This document shows, piece after piece, positions 27,083-34,331 of a stretch of DNA of 64,000 nucleotides. The notes below the pieces were generated by a model. That model searched no databases. It saw only the letters and a list, made by a program, of their open reading frames with translations, and was not told the origin of the DNA. The stretch covers positions 1-64,000 of the forward strand of contig NZ_NNRK01000033.1 in assembly GCF_002252475.1 (NCBI RefSeq), in the 5' to 3' direction. This DNA comes from Brucella rhizosphaerae. Lineage in GTDB: Bacteria > Pseudomonadota > Alphaproteobacteria > Rhizobiales > Rhizobiaceae. The translations under genes and the position numbers were made by a program. Numbering within the stretch: position 1 is the stretch's first letter; each line of letters starts with the position of its first letter.

Positions 27083-27281
27083 GCGTACTCTCCTGTTCAG
27101 CCTGATCGAGTTTTTCCAACAGATCGAGAAAACGATCCGGAATTGTCTCATCCTGTATTGAAGTATAAAGCGCCTTGAGTTTCAATCCGACTTCACAGTT
27201 CGGCCCCAAAATGTCCTTCCGGACGCGCCCATTGAGCCGTATCTGGGCCCCGTTCGCTTGAAGGTTTTTTTTGTTCGTCAT
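27054..27281 (-). CDS. nepR: Anti-sigma factor NepR
   Basis: A 75-residue anti-sigma factor that binds EcfG until phosphorylated PhyR titrates it away. The conserved core is seen as IGLKLKALYTSIQDE-type sequence (VGLKLKALYTSIQDETIPD) and PDRFLDLLEKLDQAE. The ATG at 27281 (MTNKKNLQANG) gives the normal NepR size; an upstream frame to 27338 adds residues that overlap the promoter region. It precedes and overlaps ecfG and is divergent from phyR. Confidence 0.92.
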   Translation of the reverse strand: MTNKKNLQANGAQIRLNGRVRKDILGPNCEVGLKLKALYTSIQDETIPDRFLDLLEKLDQAEQESTREQSTGSVG

Positions 27282-27344
27282 CTCTTGTTCATTCCAGGCA
27301 ATAAGCCCTGTTTCAGTATTACCAAGCCCCAGCTTCACAGGCTA

Positions 27345-27369
27345 AATGCGCCTACTCTGAAAAAGTTCC
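27345..27369 (-). promoter_or_regulatory. Candidate EcfG promoter for nepR-ecfG
   Basis: On the minus strand GGAAC (27369-27365) is followed by 16 bp and then CATT (27348-27345), one mismatch from the CGTT -10 element. The nepR start lies 63 bp further. Autoregulation of ecfG is usual in this system. The mismatch makes this weaker than the phyR site. Confidence 0.5.
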
Positions 27370-27389
27370 CTGAATTATCACTTCATCAT

Positions 27390-27414
27390 GGAACTTTTTT
27401 CAATCGGTGACGTT
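27390..27414 (+). promoter_or_regulatory. EcfG-dependent promoter of phyR
   Basis: GGAAC at 27390-27394, a 16-bp spacer, and CGTT at 27411-27414: an exact match to the known EcfG consensus. It points at phyR, whose start is 101 bp downstream. The divergent nepR site is only 20 bp away. Confidence 0.85.
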
Positions 27415-27515
27415 TTCGTATCATAATGCCGCGCTCTATAACATTCTCCGAGGCATTCGAGCCTTATTGTTTATGTAAAAAAACAAGAATTGCGGCACTG
27501 AGGAGTCCAAGAACC

Positions 27516-28310
27516 ATGACGTTATCGACGCGTATTGCGCCGCACCTTCCCTATCTTCGCCGTTTTTCGCGTGCCCTGACAGGTTCGCAGGCATCAGGTG
27601 ATGCCTATGTAGCAGCCACACTGGAAGCCTTGATTGCTGATATCAGCATCTTCCCGCCTTCATCCGCCGACCGGATCGCTCTTTATCGGTTGTTCTGCAA
27701 TCTTTATAAAACAGCCGCCGTACAGATACCGGAACCTGCTTCCGAATTTGCATGGGAAAAACAGGCTGCACGAAATTTGTCCCACATCGCTCCGTTGCCA
27801 CGACAGGCATTCTTGCTCGTCGCCGTCGAAGGTTTCAACGATCGTGAGGCAGCCGAAATTCTGGAATTGGATGAAGGCGAGTTTGGCCGGATTCTTGCAG
27901 ACGCTTCTACTGAAATCTCGAAGCAGGTCGCTACCCGCATCATGATCATCGAAGATGAACCGCTGATTGCCATGGACATCGAACAGATGGTCGAAAGTCT
28001 GGGCCACGAAGTGGTTGGGATCGCGCGCACTAAGGATGAGGCGCTCGCGCTTTATAAGCAAGAGAAACCCCGCATGGTGCTTGCAGACATTCAGCTCGCC
28101 GATGGTAGCTCGGGTATAGATGCGGTAAACGAGATCCTGCAGGACGATACGGTTCCTGTGATCTTCATTACCGCGTTCCCTGAGCGCCTTCTTACAGGCG
28201 AGCGGCCCGAGCCAACCTTCCTTGTGACCAAGCCGTTCAATCCCGATATGGTCAAGGCGCTCATCAGCCAGGCCCTGTTTTTTGAGGAAGCCGCTCAAGT
28301 CGCAGCTTAA
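27516..28310 (+). CDS. phyR: General stress response regulator PhyR
   Basis: A 264-residue anti-anti-sigma factor. The N-terminal ~130 residues are an EcfG-like sigma mimic lacking DNA-binding ability (LPYLRRFSRALTGSQASGDAY, LPRQAFLLVAVEGFNDREAAEIL). The C-terminal receiver (about 145-258) has IIEDEPLIAMDIEQM, the phospho-acceptor Asp in MVLADIQLADGSSGID, FITAFPERL and VTKPF. When phosphorylated it binds NepR and frees EcfG. The ATG at 27516 has AGGAG ten bases upstream; an earlier ATG at 27426 would lie almost at the predicted transcript start, so it was not used. Confidence 0.95.
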   Translation: MTLSTRIAPHLPYLRRFSRALTGSQASGDAYVAATLEALIADISIFPPSSADRIALYRLFCNLYKTAAVQIPEPASEFAWEKQAARNLSHIAPLPRQAFLLVAVEGFNDREAAEILELDEGEFGRILADASTEISKQVATRIMIIEDEPLIAMDIEQMVESLGHEVVGIARTKDEALALYKQEKPRMVLADIQLADGSSGIDAVNEILQDDTVPVIFITAFPERLLTGERPEPTFLVTKPFNPDMVKALISQALFFEEAAQVAA

Positions 28311-28449
28311 AGCCACAAGATTATAGCTCATAAGTCCGTGCCCCCTGCAAAGAAGTACTCTTTTCAGGGGCATTGGCTTACAGCAGATAATCATCCGCTT
28401 GAAAACGCGTGATTTTTTTGGGTCTGGACCTGCAAATTGTCTATTTCGA

Positions 28450-28475
28450 GGAACCAAAAGCACATACCGGGCGTT
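28450..28475 (+). promoter_or_regulatory. EcfG-dependent promoter of the DUF1328 gene
   Basis: GGAAC (28450-28454), 17-bp spacer, CGTT (28472-28475), an exact consensus match 31 bp before the start codon of the small membrane protein at 28507. It makes that gene a direct member of the stress regulon by inference. Confidence 0.8.
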
Positions 28476-28506
28476 TCCCTTTCAATCAATGAAGAGGAGA
28501 CCCATA

Positions 28507-28671
28507 ATGCTTTATTACACTCTCGTTTTTCTCGTAGTAGCTCTGGTCGCAGGTGCCTTGGGCTTCGGTGGCATCGCTGGTGCATCAGCCGGTATCGCAC
28601 AGATTCTGTTCTTCGTATTCCTTGCACTTCTCGTCGTATCGCTCGTTGCGTCGGCTATCCGCAAGGCATAA
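28507..28671 (+). CDS. DUF1328 small membrane protein
   Basis: A 54-residue hydrophobic protein with two helices ([20 protein letters not shown] and [19 protein letters not shown]), the UPF0391/DUF1328 pattern, also seen in E. coli YtjA. Function is unknown. AGAGGAG precedes the ATG. An EcfG promoter lies just upstream and the gene sits between phyR and a second HWE kinase, so it is probably stress-induced. A strong stem-loop follows. Confidence 0.88.
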   Translation: MLYYTLVFLVVALVAGALGFGGIAGASAGIAQILFFVFLALLVVSLVASAIRKA

Positions 28672-28731
28672 AGGATAGAGAGAATATTGCTGGTGGAGGG
28701 AAGATTTTATCCCTCACCCAGTCACTAAAGA

Positions 28732-28769
28732 GATCGCGCCGTTTTGTGGCTAAAGCCAACGGCGCGATC
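28732..28769. terminator. Strong stem-loop after the DUF1328 gene
   Basis: Perfect 12-bp arms GATCGCGCCGTT and AACGGCGCGATC around a 14-nt loop. There is no T-run (ATTCG follows), so it may be a weak or factor-assisted terminator, or a transcript-stabilising hairpin. Confidence 0.5.
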
Positions 28770-28876
28770 ATTCGTCTTCAAGACAATCAGACGTTATTAA
28801 ACTCTCAATTTCAAAACACTATTTTATCGATCACCGTGCCATTTTCATTCTATAGCAGACGGCAGTTGAGGCATTC

Positions 28877-29884
28877 ATGACGGCATCAAACCCAACTCTC
28901 AAAGAAACTGAGCCGGATGCTTCACGATTGCGCGCATTGCTGCGAGCGGTGCGAAACAGCAATGTCTGCGTACTCTATCAAACATCTGATCTGCGCTACG
29001 CCTGGGGTGAAAATATCCCGTCCTACTGGCAAGAGAAATGGAAGGCCGGGGGGCAGGACTGCGATTTTATCTTCTCTACTTCCATGTCACGGCTTGATCA
29101 CGCCAAACGCACAGCACTTGAGACCGGAACTGCACAAAATGTCGAGCTGGCCATTAATGATGGCGACAAGCTTCGCTGGATAGAGTTTCACATTGATTGT
29201 GATCGCGATGCTGATGGTAAAGTGCTGGGGCTCGTTACCACCGCCCTTGAAATAAGCGAATTGAAACGCCGCGAACAAGTGCTGAAAACCTTGTTGCGCG
29301 AAGTCAGCCATCGATCCAAGAACCTGCTTGCCATCGTGCAGAGCATTGCCAGTCAAACCGCCCGCTTTACCGATTCTGTCGATGACTTTCTTTTAAAATT
29401 CCGCGGTCGTATCCAGTCTCTATCCTATTCTCAGGATCTGGTGACTGATTCCAATTGGCACGGCGCATTGTTTCTGGATCTCGTTCGCTCGCAGATTGAG
29501 AAATATATCGATATCAATGATGAACGTCTGATCATCGAAAGTGATAATCCCTATCTGTTTCCGGGAGCGGCATTGCATGTCGGGCTTGCGCTGCATGAGC
29601 TGATCATCAACGCGACATCTTTTGGTGGGCTTTCCATCCCTTATGGGCGCGTCGTCATCTCGGCAAAAATCCACCGAACGGAAAAAGGCGACGAACAACT
29701 GGTCTTTCATTGGGAAGAGACCAACCCGTCAATGCCGGAAGTCTTTCAACATGACCCTCGCTTTGGCAGCGCCGTTCTGCAGCGCATCGTGCCCGCAGCC
29801 GTGGGTGGTCACGCTGAATATCGCGTGGATGGCACAGGCGCCGTCTATTCTCTTACAATTCCGGCTGAACAATTCGATTCCTGA
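28877..29884 (+). CDS. PAS-type HWE sensor histidine kinase
   Basis: A 335-residue soluble kinase with no membrane helix. Residues about 18-130 form a PAS-like input domain. The HWE phospho-acceptor box is LLREVSHRSKNLLAIVQSIA (about 140-160). The N-box reads LALHELIINATSFGGLSIPYG, the W-x-E signature is FHWEETNP, and the end (FGSAVLQRIVPAAVGG) matches the HWE C-terminus. HWE kinases commonly feed PhyR or single receivers. Its place next to phyR suggests a second stress input, but no dedicated receiver gene follows. It ends in a terminator. Confidence 0.85.
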   Translation: MTASNPTLKETEPDASRLRALLRAVRNSNVCVLYQTSDLRYAWGENIPSYWQEKWKAGGQDCDFIFSTSMSRLDHAKRTALETGTAQNVELAINDGDKLRWIEFHIDCDRDADGKVLGLVTTALEISELKRREQVLKTLLREVSHRSKNLLAIVQSIASQTARFTDSVDDFLLKFRGRIQSLSYSQDLVTDSNWHGALFLDLVRSQIEKYIDINDERLIIESDNPYLFPGAALHVGLALHELIINATSFGGLSIPYGRVVISAKIHRTEKGDEQLVFHWEETNPSMPEVFQHDPRFGSAVLQRIVPAAVGGHAEYRVDGTGAVYSLTIPAEQFDS

Positions 29885-29942
29885 AGAGAACGAATACCTT
29901 CAGGCCAATCTGACCTGTCACCCCATTCGAAATGACAAAAGA

Positions 29943-29974
29943 AAAGCCGTTATGGTCCTCACCACAACGGCTTT
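29943..29974 (+). terminator. Terminator after the PAS-HWE kinase
   Basis: Arms AAAGCCGTT and AACGGCTTT with an inner TGG/CCA pairing; TACTC follows. It lies about 60 bp after the kinase gene. Confidence 0.65.
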
Positions 29975-30066
29975 ACTCTGAATATGCGGAACGCCAGCTG
30001 CATAAACGGGGGCGTCTGCGCGGCATTCTCGCTGTCCACTTCATACGGGGAGATTGAAGTGAACGA

Positions 30067-30100
30067 TGAAGACTGCTTGCGGGGCGGGTTGCAGTCTTCA
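30067..30100. other. Perfect 10-bp inverted repeat downstream of fur
   Basis: TGAAGACTGC (30067-30076) and GCAGTCTTCA (30091-30100) enclose a GC-rich 14-nt loop. Neither side has a T-run. It could still stop transcription of the Fur-family gene, or be part of an unannotated transcript. Confidence 0.45.
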
Positions 30101-30135
30101 CACCCAGAAAACGCCAATTGAGAGATTTGGTTCCC

Positions 30136-30561
30136 TCAGGATTTTATTTTTTTGCAATAAAGTTCGAGACGGTGGTGAACGATCTCATATCCCAGCGAAC
30201 GGGCGATCTCTTCCTGCAGTTTTTCGATCTTGTCGGAGCGGAATTCGACCACATCGCCACTATCCATATCGATGATATGGTCATGATGTGCACCGCTCGC
30301 CTGCTCAAACCGGGACGGCCCACCAGCAAACGCATGGCGGTGAATAGCGCCCAGCTCTTCCAGCAGCTTCATCGTCCTGTAAACAGTGGACAGCGAAATG
30401 CTGTTATCAATCTCGACCGCGCGTCGGAAAATCTCCAGCGCATCCGGGTGATCTTCCGTCTCTGTCAATATGTTCAGGATGATGCGGCGCGGCCGCGTAA
30501 TGCGGACACCAGCCTGCCTCAACTCCTGCTCATAATCAGGTTTCTTATACGATTCACTCAT
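30136..30561 (-). CDS. fur: Fur-family metal-responsive regulator
   Basis: A 141-residue Fur-superfamily repressor. The N-terminal winged helix contains [20 protein letters not shown] and the recognition helix [14 protein letters not shown]. The dimerisation domain has the metal-site cluster [18 protein letters not shown] and ends [18 protein letters not shown]. In rhizobia this clade acts as the manganese-responsive Mur, while Irr and RirA handle iron. It is not Irr: the Irr-specific N-terminus is absent. Start at 30561 ([10 protein letters not shown]) gives the usual length. Whether it senses Fe or Mn is not resolved by sequence. Confidence 0.85.
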   Translation of the reverse strand: MSESYKKPDYEQELRQAGVRITRPRRIILNILTETEDHPDALEIFRRAVEIDNSISLSTVYRTMKLLEELGAIHRHAFAGGPSRFEQASGAHHDHIIDMDSGDVVEFRSDKIEKLQEEIARSLGYEIVHHRLELYCKKIKS

Positions 30562-30699
30562 GCCAGGATTATGCACCGGCAACGCTCCAGTTGCAAATTT
30601 TTGCAACTGGAATGGGGGACATCTCCCCAGACCATTTATCCCGTACCCTGGAAAACAAGCTTCCTGTTGACGGGAAGCAGGTCTCGAGCAATTGAAAAC

Positions 30700-30957
30700 T
30701 TATAGATAGGCAAGTGGTGAGAGGCTCAGAACAATTCCGATGAAGGCCACAGAACTGTGCCAGTAAAACAGACCCCAAAGACCGAAAACTATCCCCACCG
30801 GGGCGGTGTAAACGCAGAATATCACGAAATATCCATCATTGCCGACGCCGAAGAAAACGAGATAGTAGAAAATGAGTGCGGTTACTGCGCCAAATATCAG
30901 GGATATAATCGCCGAGAAGCACCAATTCTGCATCCTGACAGATTTTGCTTGATCCAT
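30700..30957 (-). CDS. Small integral membrane protein
   Basis: An 85-residue protein with two or three hydrophobic segments (CFSAIISLIFGAVTALIFYY, YFVIFCVYTAPVGIVFGLWG, SVAFIGIVLSLSPLAYL). No family is recognised. It opens a run of small, poorly conserved genes that reaches to tRNA-Glu. An internal Met at residue 9 is an alternative start. Confidence 0.55.
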   Translation of the reverse strand: MDQAKSVRMQNWCFSAIISLIFGAVTALIFYYLVFFGVGNDGYFVIFCVYTAPVGIVFGLWGLFYWHSSVAFIGIVLSLSPLAYL

Positions 30958-31099
30958 ACGCAGTCAATTTCTCGATCGTTCGTGAATTCAACGGCCAGCC
31001 TTATGCTAGCCATTTCGTTTGTGTGAAATAAAGTATCACGCCAAAAGTTTTGATTGTACCAAGGATATAGGTCCGATCGCCAACGGCGGCGTGTATCGC

Positions 31100-31771
31100 T
31101 TACGGTGCACCAACACGAAAATAGGTGCCGGCTGCAGTACCAAAGCCCCCAGACGTAGACCCATCGCAAAACGGTGTTGGAATTTTCAAGGTCGCCCCTT
31201 CAAGACGCAACACCAGAGGGCCGTTCTCGCCTTTAAATTCAGCTTCACCAGCAGTTTTCTGCTCAAGCACACCTTCAAAGCTGCACACCCAGCTCCCATT
31301 GGCCTGATCCGCAACATTCAACTTCACAGCCAATTGTCCCGACTTATTCCTTTCCACCTCAACCAGGCCCCATTCATTGCGCCAGTTGCCTTCAAGGGAT
31401 GGGGTGCTGGTGACGGATATCCAATTGAGGAACTCTGCACGCATTTCTGTCCGGTCCAGCAAATCTGTCAGTTTGCTTTCTGGATTAGATAAACGACTTT
31501 CAAACGCCTCGGCGCGCAACCGAATGAAGTCACCCTGATCCACGCGAAGTGCGTTTTTCAATGCAGGATCGGCTCTTTCAATAAGTGCAGAATAAGCAAT
31601 CGACATAGCCCTATCTGCCTCGGAAATTTCTTCCTTAGAACAAATTGCCTTTTCAGTTGCAGTGGAGGCCTTACCGCAATCAAACCCTGCTTGGGCTGAT
31701 GCTGGAACCTGGGGAAATGCGTAAATTCCTAAAGCAGCGCACAAGACAACGGAATATTTCGTATGACGCAT
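31100..31771 (-). CDS. Exported LprI/DUF1311-like protein
   Basis: A 223-residue secreted protein. A signal peptide ends near QVPASAQAG (about residue 28). The mature N-terminus has the two-Cys LprI-type motif FDCGKASTATEKAIC, followed by a helical region (EEISEADRAMSIAYSALIE). This domain occurs in lysozyme-inhibitor lipoprotein LprI and relatives. The C-terminal ~110 residues (TPSLEGNWRNEWGLVEVERN...) look like a small beta domain that I do not recognise. The protein is probably periplasmic. Confidence 0.7.
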   Translation of the reverse strand: MRHTKYSVVLCAALGIYAFPQVPASAQAGFDCGKASTATEKAICSKEEISEADRAMSIAYSALIERADPALKNALRVDQGDFIRLRAEAFESRLSNPESKLTDLLDRTEMRAEFLNWISVTSTPSLEGNWRNEWGLVEVERNKSGQLAVKLNVADQANGSWVCSFEGVLEQKTAGEAEFKGENGPLVLRLEGATLKIPTPFCDGSTSGGFGTAAGTYFRVGAP

Positions 31772-32225
31772 TTCTCACCCTCAGTGTTTCAGCTCTTCGT
31801 CTATCGTTGGCATCATTGTGATCAGTAGTAAGCTTGTACTGACTTTATGCTGTTTATCCACCTCATTAAGCAATGTCTGCTTTGAATGCCAGAGTTCTCC
31901 TGCCACCCCGGATATGAAGCCAGTGGCAACCGCTATAGAAACTCTTGATATGCTGGAAGATGGCCATTTGAGCTGCATGTCGAACATGAACGCCTGCGCG
32001 AACGCGATGCGGGTAGCGATGATTCCTGTTGTCTTATGTTGACATCGAAAACAGACTTGCGGTTTTACGGGAAAGCTTCAAACCGTCCTCCGTTGTTGTA
32101 ACAGCAATGCATTTTAGCGCTTGAGCATTGTCGGAAAACCAGACGATGTAAGCGTGTTCGGATTTGCGATCCCTCTTGACCGCCTGTCACGCCTCTGCCA
32201 GTTTGCGGCAAACATGGGGGCAACT
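31772..32225. other. Gene-poor stretch, no confident feature
   Basis: About 450 bases between the LprI-like gene and the lipoprotein gene. Two short opposing frames overlap each other (31781-31987 minus, 68 residues; 31818-32042 plus, 74 residues). Neither has a clear ribosome site or a recognisable family, so neither is called. No repeats or RNA genes were seen. Confidence 0.5.
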
Positions 32226-32720
32226 ATGAAACGATTTATTCCAATCACTGTCAGCATCTGCGCGGTTGCATTGGTCACGGCATGTACGACCAGTGACACC
32301 TCCAAAGAAAGCAGTTCGGCACATATTGCTGCGGTTCCGCAGCAGGCACCAGCACCCAAGCTTATTGACAGCTACACCGCTCATATCAGCGAAAAAGATA
32401 AGGTCGATAATAAGGGTGTTAAGCTGACAGATGCAAAGGCAATCCTATTGCAAGACCGTAAGAACTATTACGATTTCAACCTGCGAGATAAGGGCGACAC
32501 TCCGAGCAAAATATTCGCTAGCAAAGAAAATAGGTGGGGCGAAGGCAAGCCAGTTTCGGAAATGAAATGGGAACCTGTTTCTTCGGGTCGCCCTGAAAAG
32601 GGCTATCAATGGAAAATGCGGCAAGGGGTTGAATATGAAATCATCAAAGGCAACCCTGATTTGACAATCCAAGTATACAATGACGGCAACATTTACGTTG
32701 ACCCGATGCAGCCGTATTAA
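32226..32720 (+). CDS. Putative lipoprotein
   Basis: A 164-residue exported protein. The signal peptide (MKRFIPITVSICAVALVTAC) ends in a lipobox, with the modified Cys at residue 20. A Ser/Ala-rich linker follows, then a mixed region with QDRKNYYDFNLRDKGD and a C-terminal beta-like stretch (DLTIQVYNDGNIYVDPMQPY). No family is recognised. The ATG at 32226 was chosen because it begins the signal peptide directly; an ATG at 32214 adds four residues. Confidence 0.65.
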   Translation: MKRFIPITVSICAVALVTACTTSDTSKESSSAHIAAVPQQAPAPKLIDSYTAHISEKDKVDNKGVKLTDAKAILLQDRKNYYDFNLRDKGDTPSKIFASKENRWGEGKPVSEMKWEPVSSGRPEKGYQWKMRQGVEYEIIKGNPDLTIQVYNDGNIYVDPMQPY

Positions 32721-32799
32721 CCGCTACGGACGCCGATGGGACGCATGGTACAGATTTGTGCCATCAGCTTTCCACCACAGGTGAGAACCTCTGCGCAGA

Positions 32800-33189
32800 C
32801 TAATCCCGACCAGGCTTAGCTTGTTCGTAAGCTTCAAAAAGTGCGGAAACAAGGATGCCATTGATGCGCATATCTGTCAGGTCAGCATCTGATATGTTAG
32901 CGCCCGCCAGCGTAACACCGCTGATGTTCAAACCAGTCATGTTCGCATTTGTAATACTGACGCTGGTCATGTTGACGTCATTGAAGCGCGCTGCTGTGAG
33001 ATTGGCGTCGTCAAACTCTGCCTCGCATAAATTCACATCATTGAATTTTGCTTTGCTCAAAACGGCGTAAAACCTTGCTTCTGACAGATTTACGCCGTCG
33101 AAATTCGTACCCGACATATCAGCGCGATGATAATGCGTACCCTGCATTTGAGGGCCATCAAAAGGATTGTTCGTCGGTTTATCGCCCAT
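32800..33189 (-). CDS. Pentapeptide-repeat protein
   Basis: A 129-residue protein whose residues about 18-115 are a run of A(N/D)Lxx-type five-residue repeats (MSGTNFDGVNLSEARFYAVL, ANLTAARFNDVNMTSVSITN, VTLAGANISDADLTDMRI). They should fold as a short right-handed quadrilateral beta-helix. Some members mimic DNA and protect gyrase, but most have no known role. No neighbouring gene suggests a target. Confidence 0.8.
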   Translation of the reverse strand: MGDKPTNNPFDGPQMQGTHYHRADMSGTNFDGVNLSEARFYAVLSKAKFNDVNLCEAEFDDANLTAARFNDVNMTSVSITNANMTGLNISGVTLAGANISDADLTDMRINGILVSALFEAYEQAKPGRD

Positions 33190-33615
33190 GCTGCCCTATC
33201 CTCTCGTATCTATTTCATTGCCGCACTCAAGTTGCACCATAGTTGGTGGTTATGAAAGGCTAACAAATAGGCCGAAGACAGAAGCCCTGTTTCGGATGCT
33301 TCTTCTAGTTTTACGAGGTCTTCTGAATTTTAAGTAGGAGGTTGCACAAAATTGAGCTTACCCCTCTTTCGGAAATAGCCGAAAGTGGGCTTTGGAGACC
33401 AATACGCGCGAGGTGATTTGATTTAATATCAAAGTTTATCAAACGCCGGCGCTGCTATTGGCTGTTGGAGAGAGGCAGCAAGAAGCCGACAGATTACCAC
33501 ACCCTGGCGCATTGAAGGCGGCTTCGTGGCCCCGAAAATAGCCATCTCAGAAACCGTTTATTTGACGGTTATTTAGATAAATTTCTTCACGACTGATCTA
33601 AGCAATTGATTTTAT
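33190..33615. other. Non-coding stretch next to tRNA-Glu
   Basis: About 425 bases, AT-richer than its surroundings, with no supported gene. One small perfect hairpin is present: CTTTCGG (33366-33372), 6-nt loop, CCGAAAG (33379-33385). No partial copy of the tRNA 3' end was found that would mark an old integration. Confidence 0.5.
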
Positions 33616-33690
33616 TGGTACGCCCAAGGGGAATCGAACCCCTGTTTGCGCCGTGAGAGGGCGCCGTCCTAACCGCTAGACGATGGGCGC
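33616..33690 (-). tRNA. tRNA-Glu (anticodon CTC)
   Basis: A 75-nt cloverleaf with encoded CCA. The acceptor stem is GCGCCCA/TGGGCGT (with one G-U pair), the anticodon loop is CCTCTCACGG-like with anticodon CTC, and the T-loop is GGTTCGAATCC. The 3' end points left, towards the small-gene islet. Confidence 0.95.
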
Positions 33691-33791
33691 GGAGCTATGT
33701 AGCTGCTGCTGATATAGACCTGACAAACTAAAAGCGCAATGCCGGCTATTATTGAAAATGGGCGACAGAACTGCCGCCCATCACTCATGAA

Positions 33792-34274
33792 TTACTCGAC
33801 ATTGCCGAGCTTGATGCGGCCAACGATGCGGGACTCACGATAATCGTATACGATAATCTCAGTACCGCCATCTGGCAGCAAGGTTTCCAGCGAAAGCTGC
33901 TGGCCAGAAAGGCTCTGCGACAGGAGGCGTGTGCCCGGTGCAAGCTCGATCTGTGATTCGATCAGCTTGACTGGCTCAGGTTGAGGCGGTGCGATTGCGG
34001 CCTGTCCGGGAATATCTGAACGTGCAGCTTCTGCTTCGCTCACATCCGGTGCACGATTGATCTTGTAGACAACTGCGACAAGCACAGCCATAAGACCAAT
34101 CAACATAACACCGATGGAAACTGCAAGCAGACGGATCATCTTGCGACGGACTTTCTCCATCGCTGGATCAAGCGGGGGTTCCGGCTGTTGTTCTTCCGGA
34201 TAATAGCCCTGCTGATAGTCCTGATATCCTGAATCCTGTTGATTCTGGTATCTGGGATAGTGTGGATCCTGCAT
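33792..34274 (-). CDS. Conserved single-pass membrane protein (DUF6476-like)
   Basis: A 160-residue protein. A Tyr/Gln-rich cytoplasmic head (HYPRYQNQQDSGYQDYQQGY) precedes one membrane helix (LAVSIGVMLIGLMAVLVAVVY, about 48-70). A periplasmic domain with QSLSGQQLSLETLLPDGGTE and IIVYDYRESRIVGRIKL ends the protein. This resembles a rhizobial family labelled DUF6476; its function is unknown. The ATG at 34274 was used. It is divergent from the pseudouridine synthase gene. Confidence 0.7.
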   Translation of the reverse strand: MQDPHYPRYQNQQDSGYQDYQQGYYPEEQQPEPPLDPAMEKVRRKMIRLLAVSIGVMLIGLMAVLVAVVYKINRAPDVSEAEAARSDIPGQAAIAPPQPEPVKLIESQIELAPGTRLLSQSLSGQQLSLETLLPDGGTEIIVYDYRESRIVGRIKLGNVE

Positions 34275-34331
34275 TAAATGACTCCGGTTCATGCACCCGC
34301 GTGGGCGCGTGATAACGAAGGGAAGAGACAA

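Noticed and set aside
31781-32042. Two overlapping opposing small open frames
   Set aside because: Neither has a ribosome site, membrane pattern or known family; evidence is too weak for a gene call.
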